Below, piece by piece: positions 11,321-22,554 of a stretch of 64,000 nucleotides of DNA; the first letter of the stretch is position 1, and each line of letters begins with the position of its first letter. The position numbers and the translations under genes were made by a program. The notes under the pieces were generated by a model. That model was not told where the DNA came from and did no database searches. It saw only the letters and a list, made by a program, of their open reading frames with translations. This stretch comes from Ziziphus jujuba (Eukaryota; Streptophyta; Magnoliopsida; Rosales; Rhamnaceae): assembly GCF_031755915.1 (NCBI RefSeq), contig NC_083383.1:20139001-20203000 (forward strand). Direction: 5' to 3'.

Positions 11321-12454
11321 TGAAGTTCTGATTTTGGTAGGGCTAGACTGATTTCGGGGTTGTTGTTATGATGTCATTGTGGAATTTTTATCAGGTACCA
11401 GATAGTTGAGAAATTTGTAGGCTTGCTGTGAGGGATGATAATAACTATCCCTGTAATGAGAAATTGGAAACACCATTTTTCTTATCCCATGGACTTGGTC
11501 TATCCAAGTGCGTTTTGTCACTAAGCCATACTAAAAGAGTAATTACTAATATTTATAATCATATTAAGAGTTTGGGAATTTAAACTAGAAACTATTGCCA
11601 AAATATATATATATATATATATGTATATATATCCTTCTAATTATTAATGTTTGATCTTTTGCTTTATCATATTATGGTCTGAGTGTTAACATTAATGTTG
11701 AGTTCTTCATATTATATTTTGACTTTATATAAAATCATAATATTTTAGTTGGATAATTATAAAATATATATATACATTCTAGTTATATAATTCTGTTAAT
11801 GTGGCTGTCCATCTATAAAGCCACAATATATGTGATTTCTTTGTTCAATTAGAAGATTATTGACATTCGAGAAAATGATTTTTTTTATTTAGTTTTGATT
11901 TTTTTTTTTTTGGTTAATGATGGTTACGAAAATGTTGACATCTTTCCTTTGATGTTTGAGATGAGTCCAATAAGATTTTGAAGAGACCAAATGTTGAGGG
12001 TGAATAATGCATCAACTATAAATTATGTTACTTAACAATTTATTGATTTATTTTTGTTTCTGTTATGGGATGATTTGAACTACAAAGACTCAAAAAAATA
12101 ACTATGCTTTTTAAACATTTCATTACCTAAAGTAGATTATTATGTAATTCTGGTACTAGATGCAAATATTTTGGGGTAATAAATGTTTCACAATACCGTT
12201 TCACATTTTGAAGTAAATGCACGTTTCTGAAGACGGAGAAAGAAGAGAGAAACACAAATACATTGATTTATGATATAATCATTTGTAACATAAAAATATT
12301 CTTTACATGAGACCAAAAAATATTCATGAAAACATTATTCATTGTATATGTGCCGGTTTTAAATCCATGACCATCCTTCAACCATAACTAATATATTTTA
12401 AGGATACAATTATTCATTCGGCTCCATCATTAATAATAATAAAAAAAATTTGAT

Positions 12455-12568
12455 GATATATATATATATATATATTGAGTTTGAAGAGTTTAAAAAAACT
12501 TAAATCCACCTTTATATATATATATATATATTGAGTTTGAAGAGTTTAAAAAAACTTAAATCCACCTT
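12455..12568. repeat. Two-copy tandem duplication of about 57 bp
   Basis: The unit, a (TA)n stretch followed by TTGAGTTTGAAGAGTTTAAA and CTTAAATCCACCTTT, occurs twice back to back immediately upstream of the transposase acceptor region. Within the unit AGTTTAAAAAAACTT is itself palindromic. Confidence 0.75.
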
Positions 12569-12737
12569 TTACTTTGACCTTCCAAATATATATAATGTTT
12601 ATTGTGAATGCTAATATATAAATATATTATTTATGGAAAATTTTTGTTTGCTATGTATATTCAATTGTATTGGCAATAGCAGCTCAATTTATTGTGTTTC
12701 TTATAATTTTTTTTATTTTTTTTTTCTTTTTGTAGAG

Positions 12738-14056
12738 ATGGATGGAAGAAAATTAGTTGTAATTCAATCTTTTTGTTGAGGCTTTATGTTTATCTTCTTT
12801 ATGTACATGTATGTAGCGTGGCAAAGGAGAAATGAGAGAGGTGTTAGGAATAGAATAACCACGAATACCGAATTGCATACATATTTTATAAATAGTTTGT
12901 TGGACAATGATGTCACTTGTATCAGTCAATTGAGGATGGATAGGAGAATATTTGTTACTTTATGTCGGTTATTACGCCAGGATGGATATGTGAAAAGAGA
13001 TGGTACTGTTACATTGGAAGAGCAAGTGTGCATATTTTTGCACATAATTGCTCATCATACAAAAAACCGTACAATTATCAGTCGATTCTATAGATCAGGG
13101 GAGACAATTAGTAGATATTTCAATTCAGTATTGAATGGGGTGTTGCGCTTACATTCCATTTTGTTGAGGCATCTTGAACCTGTGTCGGATGATAGATGGA
13201 AAATGTTTAAGGTACGTTTGTGGACTAGTTTGGTTATTAATTTTACAGTTAGATGACTTGTAGCATTATCTGACGTTAGTAAAATTATTTGTGTCGTAGA
13301 ATTGTTTGGGAGCATTAGATGGAACTTATATTAAGGTGAAAGTACCTGAAATCGATAAGCCAAGATATCGAACAAGAAAGGGTGAGATAGCAACAAATGC
13401 CTTAGGTGTATGTAACCCGAATATGGAATTCATATTTGTATTACCGGGTTGGGAAGGCTCCGCTTCAGATTCCAGAGTACTTCGAGATGCAATAAGTAGG
13501 CCAAATGAATTAAAAGTACCAACCGGTAAGACCAATCCTTAAATATTTCATCGAGTGGATTAACATTGCATAAACTAATAGGAGATATTTTTCTGTGTTA
13601 GGTTGTTATTACTTAGTGGATGCTGGTTACACCAATGGTGAAAGATTTCTTGCACCATATAGGAGAACAAGATATCATCTTTCCGAATGGAGAGATGGTT
13701 GTGCACCCATAAATCATCAAGAGTATTTCAACATGAAGCATGCATCAGCTAGGAATATCATAGAAAGATGCTTTGGGGTTCTTAAAATGCAATGGGCAAT
13801 TTTAAGAAGTCCATCTTTCTACCCAATTGCAACACAAATCAAAACCATTACTGCATGTTGTCTTATACATAATCTGATTAGAAGAGAAATGACACTCGAT
13901 CCTAGAGAAGTTGAATATGATAGGATGGAAAATGTGGACATTAATGAAGAGGAGGACATTATAAGATCAATTGCTTCCTCGGATCAATGGACGAATTGGA
14001 GAGATGAGTTAGCTAAGCAAATGTTTGGTGAGTGGAGAGGTCATCATGATTACTAG
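12738..14056 (+). CDS. PIF/Harbinger transposase (DDE superfamily), three exons, N-terminal stop
   Basis: Catalyses cut-and-paste transposition in the nucleus, usually with a Myb-like partner. Exons: 12738-13211, 13300-13525 and 13602-14056. Introns are AAG|GTACGT...TCGTAG and ACCG|GTAAG...GTTAG, and joining them keeps frame ([13 protein letters not shown]). The DDE triad is visible: D in GALDGTYI, D in YYLVDAGY and E in [12 protein letters not shown]. Upstream lies the helix-turn-helix-like part ([40 protein letters not shown]). The ATG at 12738 gives [13 protein letters not shown], matching the MDRRKL-type start of plant relatives, but a TGA at 12777-12779 follows. The next in-frame ATG at 12786 would give 368 residues with all catalytic parts. 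The stop may be a real lesion, a sequence error, or bypassed by the downstream start. Confidence 0.9.
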
Positions 14057-14238
14057 TTGATGGTTATGTAAAAAATTATGCTCTAACTGCTTATTTAATA
14101 TTGTTTGTTAAATCTTTTGGATAATATGTATGAAGACAAACTTATATTATATTAAGTGCAACATTTGAGATTTATTGTTATTTTGTTTGCATCTTGTTTT
14201 GATAATATTGGAATCATGAAATGTTTACTTGAATAGCA

Positions 14239-15200
14239 ATGGAAGCTGGAGGTAGCAGTAACGATAATAGGGGGTGAATCTAAGCGTACATGGAGTAGAG
14301 GTGAGGAAGAAGCTTTGCTGGTTCTTTTAGATGAAGCTGTAGCTAGTGGGCAACGTTGTGACACGGGAGCATTCAAACCTGGTACACTTAATATGATTGA
14401 GCGGCAACTGGCTGAAATGTGTCCTAACTCGGGATTGCGAGCAACTCCACATATTGAATCGAAGCTGCAAAAGTGGAAGAAGCAATATGGTATCATATAC
14501 AACATGCTGAAAAAAAGTGGATTTGGATGGAATGACACTCTTAAATGCGTGAAGGTTGACAGTGATGATGCTTGGAAAGCATATGTGCAGGTTTTGAATT
14601 TGTTAGGAAAAATAACTTTATTGAATTTTGTGTTTCTTATCTTAAATCTATAATGTTTTTACTAAATGATGGCTTTTTTTATTTTAGAGTAATCCAAGTG
14701 CAAAAAGTTGGAGAGGTAAACCTTTTTCGATATATGAAAGGCTTGCTAATATTTTTGGGAAGGATCGGGCAATAGGACATGGAGCACAAACTCCAATTGA
14801 TTTAGTTAATGATATAAATATGGAGCCTGACAATGACCAATTTGATGATGTGTGTTCTCCAATGTCTATGAATCAAACACATAGTCAACTGCCCACACAA
14901 TCCCAATTAAGAGGTAAGAGGAAAGCTAAATCGAAGGATGTTGACATCGTTAGCGGGTTAAACAATGTAGTATATAAGTTTATTGATAAATTGGCTACAC
15001 AGTTAGACAAGTTGGAGAAGTCTGATATCAACTATCCACAATACTTAGCTATGGAGCTTGATAGGTTAGGATTCCTTATTACTGGCAATCTCAAAATCTC
15101 TAAGGCAATGAGATCGGATCCATCGAATGTTGAGGTTTTCAAGATTATTAAAACCGATGCGCAGAAGATTGAATTTGCTTGTGGATTTTTGGATAACTAA
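14239..15200 (+). pseudogene. Harbinger Myb/SANT-like DNA-binding protein, one-base frameshift
   Basis: Partner protein of Harbinger transposase, expected to bind DNA and help bring the transposase to the element ends. Exon 1 is 14239-14590 and exon 2 is 14688-15200, joined as YVQ|SNPSAKSW across a GTTTTG...TTTTAG intron. The trihelix-like domain (Myb_DNA-bind_3 type) is seen in KRTWSRGEEEALLVLLDEA, FKPGTLNMIERQLAEM, TPHIESKLQKWKKQY and KSGFGWND. The ATG at 14239 starts MEAGGSSNDNRG and then meets TGA, because the G run at 14270-14274 is one base longer than the frame needs; with four G the frame would be open for about 287 residues. The C-terminal half, with FIDKLATQLDKLEK, may be helical. 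Just downstream of the transposase, same strand. Confidence 0.85.
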
Positions 15201-15458
15201 ATTAGTATTGTTGTGGATTATATATTTATGGATATGTATGAGAGGATGACAACTATGAATAATTGGAATTGAAACTTATGGACATATATTGTAACGTATT
15301 GGATGTTGGTTTCTAATTATGCATGTACGGATAATTTTATTATTATGTGTTATGTTTTAGAATATTAACATGCACTTTATTGATTTGGTTAGTTGTTATT
15401 TTGTTTAATAATATTACTATATTATATTGTCATTTATTATTATATGCAGGAATATTGA

Positions 15459-15779
15459 ATGGCAAAGAGAAAGGTTTATGTTGTGTTTAAAGGTAGACAA
15501 CCAGGGATATATAATTCTTGGTCTGAATGTCATCAACAAGTGCAAAGATTTACAAATAATTTATATCAAGCCTATAATACAATTGAAGAAGCTGAAATTG
15601 CATATGTTGAGTTTGTAGAACAAACAATGAGGAATCGTAATGAAGCAAATCCAATACAAAATACCACCATCGTACATACACGTGCTCAATTTCACAACGA
15701 GTGGGGTAATGGTTTTATATTAGGTTGTTTATTTGGCTTACTATCAATGGGTTTATTTACTTATTTCTTATATAATTAG
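15459..15779 (+). CDS. Small protein: RNase H1 N-terminal (viroplasmin-type) domain plus C-terminal membrane segment
   Basis: A 106-residue intact ORF, third gene in the Harbinger element. Residues 4-50 match the RNase H1 N-terminal hybrid-binding fold, also found in caulimovirus viroplasmin: KVYVVFKGRQPGIYNSWSEC, then QV, then NLYQAYNTIEEAEIAY. In RNase H1 this fold binds RNA/DNA hybrids or dsRNA. No RNase H catalytic domain follows. Residues 85-105 (GFILGCLFGLLSMGLFTYFLY) are hydrophobic and look like a tail anchor, with a charged, polar linker between. A T-rich acceptor (TATATGCAG|GAAT, ending 15449) lies ten bases before the ATG, so it probably has a spliced 5' UTR or is an alternative 3' exon of the Myb transcript. 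It lies inside the TIRs and is free of stops, unlike its two neighbours. Role unknown. Confidence 0.8.
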   Translation: MAKRKVYVVFKGRQPGIYNSWSECHQQVQRFTNNLYQAYNTIEEAEIAYVEFVEQTMRNRNEANPIQNTTIVHTRAQFHNEWGNGFILGCLFGLLSMGLFTYFLYN

Positions 15780-16199
15780 ATTATCCTTGTAAAATCCAAT
15801 ATATATATACAGATGCCATATTTATTAAAAGTGCAACTACATGTGACATTTATTTATATATCTATATATCTATATGTATGAATTGAAGATGGATATTTTT
15901 ATGCTATCAACAAGTTCTTAATTAAATATTATGTCAATTTTTTTATTTGTATTTAATTGTTATTCATGATTAGTAATTTTATTTTAATTGGTTTTGAAAA
16001 CAATATTTTAAGTAGTTTATGGGTGTTAAAAAAAAATTACAAATGTATTATAAATATCATTAAATTATTTTTATTATTAATTAATTGAACATATAAATAT
16101 CTATACAAAAACTATTAAATATAATATTTAATTTTTTTTTAAATATAAATATAATTTTAAATCTTTTCATATTTAACAAAATAAAAACTATAATTACAA

Positions 16200-16340
16200 A
16201 ATAGTCCAATCCAGTCCGATCCTGCACCAAACATGGGACAACTAGTCCACCATTCAGTCCAGAACTATACCAAACATAGTACTGCACTATTCGATCATGT
16301 CCGATCCGAACATATCCTGTCCGATCCCGTCTGATCCGGA
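16200..16340. repeat. Subterminal GTCCGATCC repeats of the Harbinger right end
   Basis: GTCCGATCC occurs exactly at 16214-16222, 16299-16307 and 16319-16327, with relatives (TCTGATCCGGACC, CAGTCCAATCC) between. Such motif clusters near TIRs are plausible binding sites for the Myb-like partner or transposase. The left end carries only weaker relatives (GGACCGGAT). Confidence 0.6.
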
Positions 16341-16365
16341 CCTATCCTGCGTACCAAACGCCCCC
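16341..16365 (-). repeat. Right terminal inverted repeat of the Harbinger element
   Basis: Inverse reads GGGGGCGTTTGGTACGCAGG and matches the left end. Followed by the TAA target duplication at 16366-16368. Confidence 0.9.
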
Positions 16366-16368
16366 TAA

Positions 16369-17480
16369 GCATCTGTCCTAGATATTATAGTTTTTTTTTT
16401 CTTATTACGCTTTTTTTATTGGGATTGAAATAAATAAAAAATATTTTTATTTTAGTTTGTATAAATTATAATATAGTTTTTTTGAGGCAGACAATATTTT
16501 TGTTTTTTAGTTGGTTAATATAATTATTTCGATATTCAATATTTTGTGGTTTTTTTTTTTTTTAGTTTAATTTCCCTCTATTAGGTAACTTAATTTTTTA
16601 AGAAGAAAGTAGTGGGAATAAGAACAAATAATTTTTTTATTCGTCTATAGACAACTCTCAATCGCATCTAGTTGGTAAGATGTGTTGTGTAGATATTATG
16701 ATATCACCAATTATATTTATCTTAATTAAGTGCAACAGGGGATTATCCAATACCATTTGCGATTTTTGATCATCCTCTATATGTTTCAACTTTCCAAATT
16801 TTTTGTTTTTTTATTTTTTTGGAAATGACTCTCTCAAATTAAAGATTTCGGAATTAACTAATTGGATAATCGCTTACCATAATAGAAGTAATCTCTAAAT
16901 TCTAATTGTTACTATACTTATATTTTTTTATTTTATGTTTTTATACCAATTATAAATTAAAATAATACATAAACTAACAAATTTAATTTTAGTTTTTATA
17001 AAACCATTTGTGCATGCTCCAAATAAGATAAAAAAAAATTAAATATAATATGCATGAATAAATAAACAAACCTTCCGAAAATACATATTTAACTTAAACC
17101 CTAAACCCTAAACATATATAAAACAAAAAATTAATTAAAGAAATTAATTATTTTCAAAGAATTAATTAAATAGGTCAGCATTTTTTAATTTGAATTCAAT
17201 AAATAATTTACCTTAAAAAAATTCTCTACCCAACTCTATCGTCCATGATAAGCAAATTTAATTTTCTCTCTTCTATTTTTTATATAATATACGGGTAGTA
17301 CATATATATATATATATATATATTTAAAGAAAAAAAAAGGTTTTATACTATTTATTTTTTAAAGAAAAAAATTGAGTTTTTATCCTAATAGGCTTGGTCA
17401 TAAGTATATTTCAATTTTATTAGGAAATTGAAAAAAAAAAAAGGGTATTTACTTTATTTTTGGTTTTATAAAAAAGAAGG
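16369..17480. other. AT-rich spacer
   Basis: No gene seen. Holds T-runs, (TA)n at about 17300-17325 and a short TAAACCCTAAACCC motif (17095-17113). The piece at 17120-17225 (CAAAGAATTAATTAAATAGG through CAATAAATAATTTACC) is similar to 20780-20890, so a diverged repeat occurs at both places. Confidence 0.45.
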
Positions 17481-19900
17481 AAAAATACTTTTACTTTTAC
17501 GTTGTTTTCAACTTTGCGCCGCTAGGATATCAAGTAAGTCTTCTTCTTCTTTTTCTTCTTCTTCTTCTAGCCCTAAAAGCTATTAGGGTTAATATTAAGT
17601 GTTCCTGATCTTAATTTAGGATTTTGGTTTTCTATTAAGGTTGTTAGAGATCTAGTATTTTTGAAGATTTTGAAATTTTTGAACAAATTTTGGAGCATAG
17701 GAAGGAAGATCCTAAATCTTTCAAGTGATCAAGGTTGGTTTTCTGATCTTTTTCTGTTATATGATATTATTTGAGAAGTTTTTGGATTATAGAAGTATTG
17801 ATTAAGGTTGAATTGAAGAGTTGTTGTTGAAATCTACCTTAAATTTATTTGGGATCTGTACAGAGTGATTGTTTGAATTTATTTTGGCAATAAAAATTTT
17901 ATGAATGAAAATAGACATGTTTATGAATCTGTAGAAATTTATTTGGGGTGATTTGGATCTTTTTTCAATTTATTAAGAAATTCTAAATTTATGCATTCTA
18001 TCTGGTTTTTCTGTTCGACTGTAATATGGTTTGTAAGGAAAAATTTCAAAACAGATCCAAAAGAAATTATTTTTGCCTGAAAATTTGTTTAATTTATTCT
18101 ATATATGTCTGATATTATTATAAAAACATTTATCTTCAAATCCGTTATATTTTGGCCGTGGTGATTTTCTAATTTACCTATAGCCAGCTGTCTGAATTTA
18201 TTTTCCGGTCCGTTTAGTAAAGAATAAAATTCAATTTTAAATAGTTTTCAATCTATATTTGACCTAATGATTTTTATATAGCATTATTACTATATATAGT
18301 TAAAAAATATAAAATATTACTGCTTTTGAAATTGTATTTTATTTTTAATGAATTTTTATGTAGACCGGACTCCCTGTAAAATGCTGATTTTCAGTTTCTG
18401 TCAATTAGTTACTAAATTTAATTTGACCATATTTTTTTACCTTTGTTTGGCTTTTAAAATTTTATATGCGTATATGAAAGTGTCTAGTTTTAATCTGTAA
18501 AATTCCAAATGCATACAAAATTTCATGAAAGAGAAACTATTTGAGCATTGAATGAAGGTTTTTGAAAATCTAGTAGTTTCAGTATTTCTTTGTTAAATTT
18601 TCAATGAGTTTTGAATGGTTTTTCATTATTATTTTATGAAATTGTTTTAATCACAGTCACTTATGCATGTGTACAGTACCTTCATAATTTTTTAGATTTA
18701 AATGATATTGTTTGAATAAGGAATTTAATTTTTATTTAGAGACTGTTTATGGATTAATAGGTTTTACTCGGCTTTTGGTGATTTGATCTTGTTCTAAGCT
18801 TATGATTTTAAGATTTGGGGCTTAAGCTCTGATGATCTTATGGTATCAACTCTTATTCATTTCGTTTGAATTTAAGAGCTTGATTATGGGATTTATACAT
18901 AAGATAATTATGGTATATGATGGTTCTATTTTATACTGATGAAAGACTATTGGTATTATTCATAAGTTGTTAATCTTTTGTGGACTTTGCTGATCAAGGT
19001 AAGTTACTGGACTTTTGAAAACTAAAACCATAGAAAATATGTACTTATGTTATTGATTTATTATGTTTTCTATAAGTTTATGTTTTATGAAATATATATG
19101 TATTGTACAAAAACATTATTGGATTATTGATATATGTGTTTTTGCTCTGGTTGTTGGTATTTAGTGGGCATTTATGGATATGTTATGATATATTTTCGGA
19201 TGTTGAGATGAATCATATAAAGATATTTTCTACCGATTTATGGTTCTTTACCTTCTGGTTTAGACGTATTGTTTCATGTAGGAAGACCTACTGATGATCA
19301 CAGTAAGGGTATGGCTCGTACCTTCGGGTGTGAGTGTTTGTTTTTAAAATTTATGTTTCCCTACTTGTTACATGCCTTACACACGAGTTTATTCGAATTT
19401 CGGATTTCGGATTACCAACGAGTAATATTATGTTATGGAAAATCCTACTAAGTACTTAACAATTAGAATTTATATGAAAATCATGTTTATATTGTTAAAG
19501 ATTATTTTCGGATATTTATTTGTTATGATTTAAGTATTTTCTTATTTTATATTTATGAAAAACCTAGTAGCTTGCTGAGTTTTATACTCATTATTTATTG
19601 TTATGGTTTCAGGTACTTTATAGTTTCAAGGTAACTGGATTTGACATATGATAATGGTGCTTAATTGTTTTTATTTTTATATTAGTTAGCTTGAAAGACT
19701 TTGTGGGTATTGGATTTTATTTTTAGTCCATTTTTTGGAGATATATTTTAGATATTATTTATTAATGATGTTTGGAGACTTTTGTGTTCCGCATTATAAG
19801 TTCTTTTAAGTGTTATAAGTATGACTTTTATCACATTTCGAGTATATAGACTTTTGAGTATTTTGATAACATACCATTGGAAGAATATTTGGTTCACCAT
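17480..19900 (+). repeat. Non-coding stretch resembling a long gypsy LTR, plus orientation
   Basis: No coding capacity. The region starts with a TCTTCTTCTT-rich, UTR-like part near 17540. It then has motifs I associate with the transcribed part of long plant gypsy LTRs: GATCAAGGTAAGTTACTGG near 18993, GATGATCACAGTAAGGGTAT near 19290, and GCTTGCTGAGTTTTATACTC near 19571. LTR ends and target duplications could not be located, so the call rests on resemblance and is tentative. Confidence 0.3.
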
Positions 19901-19936
19901 ATTATATAGATTAATCTTCCCTAATTTTAATAATAT

Positions 19937-20429
19937 TATAATAGTTACTTTTATTCACTTTTTTTATTTTTTTATTTTTCCTTATTAGTATATCATTGAA
20001 GAATTATAACCATTTTGAGATTTTTGCCATGTATATAGCAATATATGTATATATTGTTCACCGTTACTTATATGTATATATAACATAGTATTATTCTTTT
20101 TATTTTCCTTCTTTTTTACATAATTTTTCAAAAATATAAATAATATAAAAATAAAGAAATTAACTACTAATAAGGAAAATGTTGACCAATTTAATCAACC
20201 CTAAAACTATTTAAATTTTAATTATTTTACTTGAGGATAAGTGTCAATTTATCTCATAAATAACCTCTTTTCATTATTATGATAATTTGAAAGCATTGTT
20301 TGTCACATAAGTTTATTATTACATAAATTTCTCCAAATATATAATAGTTATTTTTATTGGTTTTTTTTTTCATTTTTTTCTACTTAAGATGTCATTAAAG
20401 AATCAAAATCATTTTGAGATTTTCGCCAT
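19937..20429. repeat. Two diverged direct copies of a 90-bp segment
   Basis: 19937-20030 and 20340-20429 share a T-rich start and the block ATTTTGAGATTTTTGCCAT / ATTTTGAGATTTTCGCCAT after a similar TCATT(G/A)AAGAAT(T/C)A run. Confidence 0.6.
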
Positions 20430-22234
20430 ATTAGTTTTTTATGAACTTTGTGTTTGGTCAACAAGTAAAAAAATTTCTGTATATTTTTTACTTTTTTAAG
20501 TTCATAGAAATGGAGAATAATTTATTAGATAATCAAGTAAATATATGTATATGTATATGTATATATAACATAGCATTCGATACTTTGCAAGTTTCCAAGA
20601 TTACAAGTATGTGACAGTGAGTATGATCCATGACTTTACTTATATATTGTTCATTGTTCCTTCCTTTTTAGATAATAAAAATATATGGAAATTAATAAAG
20701 ATATCTTTTGTTTGGATATAAAAAATATAATATCATAAATAATAGTTGTTAAACATAGCAAAATAAGATTTATATCTAAAAGAAATTATTAATTCATTTG
20801 AATTTGAATTTGAATTTTATATATGAAAGAAATTAAATAGGTAAACATTTTATAATTTGAATTTCATAAATAATTTATCTTATAAGGTAAAAATGTGTTT
20901 ATAGGATAAATAATAATAATAATAATAATAAATAATTAAATAATTAAATAATTAAATTACATTATGAGTATTTAATAAATGGAAATTAATTATTTGCAGT
21001 GAATCAAAAAATATATTTGAATTTGAATTCTATAAATGGAAAACATTTGATTTTAAATTTAATAATATAAAATGCATTTGAATTTGAATTAAAATTTCTT
21101 AAATGGAAAAAATTGAATAGGAAAATTCCATAGATGGAAAAAAAATATATGAATTTGAATTCTATAATTGAATAATATTATACATAGAGATCAAATTTAT
21201 AGTTATTAACAAATTTTTATAGTATAGATTGAGGGGAAAAAAACGATCTAAATATACTTATTAACAATAAAACTTTTAAATAAGTTCTCAAATATAATTC
21301 ATTATTATAAATTATTTTTAAAATATATTAATTATGGTTACACATGCCGTATATCGGACGAAATGAATACTAGTTAATAAAAAAGAAAAAAAATGCGATT
21401 GAGGTTGTTTAAACATCCTATCAAATTGATATGATAAAGGGAAAAAAAAATCAAACTCTGTCAAATATAGAAGTTTTTTCAACAATATAATTTTTTTAAT
21501 AAAATATATACAATTAATTAACAACCACAAATAATATTCTACGCATTATCATCAAAAAATAATTTTAAAATGAACTGTATATTTACGCTAGATTTAAATA
21601 ATGAAAATTTTTATGATATATGAATAGTAACTTGCATTGCTATTAGGGAGACGCTTAATATTAAAAACAAAAAAAAGAAAAAAAAAACAAGAAATAAAAA
21701 TTTCAGTATATATCACTTCGGCAAATCATCGACCCCATTCAAATTGAACTACATATTCCGATAAAACAGAAAAAGAAAATCTAAATATTTGATTGCTCTT
21801 TTGTTCGTTAGCTTCTACAACAGAGGAGAACATTCACCTATATTAAGTACAGTGTTTTTTTTTTTTTTTTTCAAATCTTTCATATTTGGTACACTAAAAA
21901 ATCTCTTTAATCTTGACATGCAAATCAAAGGAATAGAATGAGAGGAAATTATGGATGGAACCAGAGAAACCAACAGTGTTAAAAATCCCTATAATCTTGC
22001 TGAGTTGGTTAATCTTATGAGATGTAAAATTTTAAAATATGGCATCTCCTCGTTGAATATGTTTACCATATCATTTTCCAAGTCAGTAGATATGGTGTAT
22101 TTAATAATTTATACATCGAAGTTCTACTCGCCTTGTATATTGAGGGGTACTCAATCATAGGCATGTCCTCGTGAAACTTGACAAAATGCTTGGTGTATCC
22201 ATTAAGGAAACGCAACTTTTAGAATTAAAAAAAA

Positions 22235-22265
<31 letters not shown>

Positions 22266-22554
22266 TCTAAATTTGAAGCTTGAAAGGAAAAAAGTAATCA
22301 CTATGTTTTTTTAAACTAATCTGATGCTTTCGTGAACCAATTAATTAACTAATACGTTTTCTCCTCCTATCCCTCTTCATTGATAATGCGCTGAGCAAGA
22401 AAACGCATTTCCTAATTCTGTTGCTGAAGCAAGGCAACTTTACTTCGCAAATGAATGAACAAAACATTACTTTACCCTTTCCTCATCCAAATTGACGCAC
22501 AATCCTGAGCCTCTTTTTAACCTCTTTTTTGGTCTCTCTTCTCCTAACCAAGCC
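20430..22554. other. AT-rich spacer upstream of the pectinesterase
   Basis: No gene seen. 20780-21180 holds many scattered copies of CATTTGAATTTGAATTCTATAAATGGAAA-like words. (AATA)n lies near 20907-20960 and 22231-22262. The last 250 bases are more balanced in composition and probably hold the promoter and 5' UTR of the pectinesterase, but I could not fix a TATA box. Confidence 0.45.

Larger units (their letters stand above)
9684..12735 (+). other. Putative 5' UTR intron of the Harbinger transposase gene
   Basis: A donor TTTTCG|GTGAGT at 9683/9684 follows a GC-richer, exon-like stretch just inside the left TIR. An acceptor with a long T tract, TTTTTTGTAG|AG, ends at 12735, three bases before the transposase ATG. 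The interval has no supportable ORF. It carries a 100-bp direct duplication (10072-10297), a G-run (11294-11320) and a second duplication (12455-12568). The intron is predicted from splice-site appearance only. Confidence 0.45.
9403..16365 (+). mobile_element. PIF/Harbinger transposon, complete to both ends, three ORFs
   Basis: The 6963-bp element starts GGGGGTGTTTGTTAC and ends with the inverse of GGGGGCGTTTGGTAC (13 of 15 matching). It is flanked on both sides by TAA (9400-9402 and 16366-16368), the 3-bp TTA/TAA duplication typical of PIF/Harbinger. Inside, all on the plus strand, are a transposase (12738-14056), a Myb/SANT-like gene (14239-15200) and a third ORF (15459-15779). The 5' third is a long non-coding leader, probably an intron-bearing UTR. 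A TGA in the transposase N-terminus and a one-base frameshift in the Myb gene suggest recent loss of autonomy, if they are not sequence errors. Confidence 0.92.

Noticed and set aside
17095..17113. TAAACCCTAAACCC, telomere-like motif
   Set aside because: Only two and a half units, expected by chance in A/T-rich plant DNA; not an interstitial telomere array.
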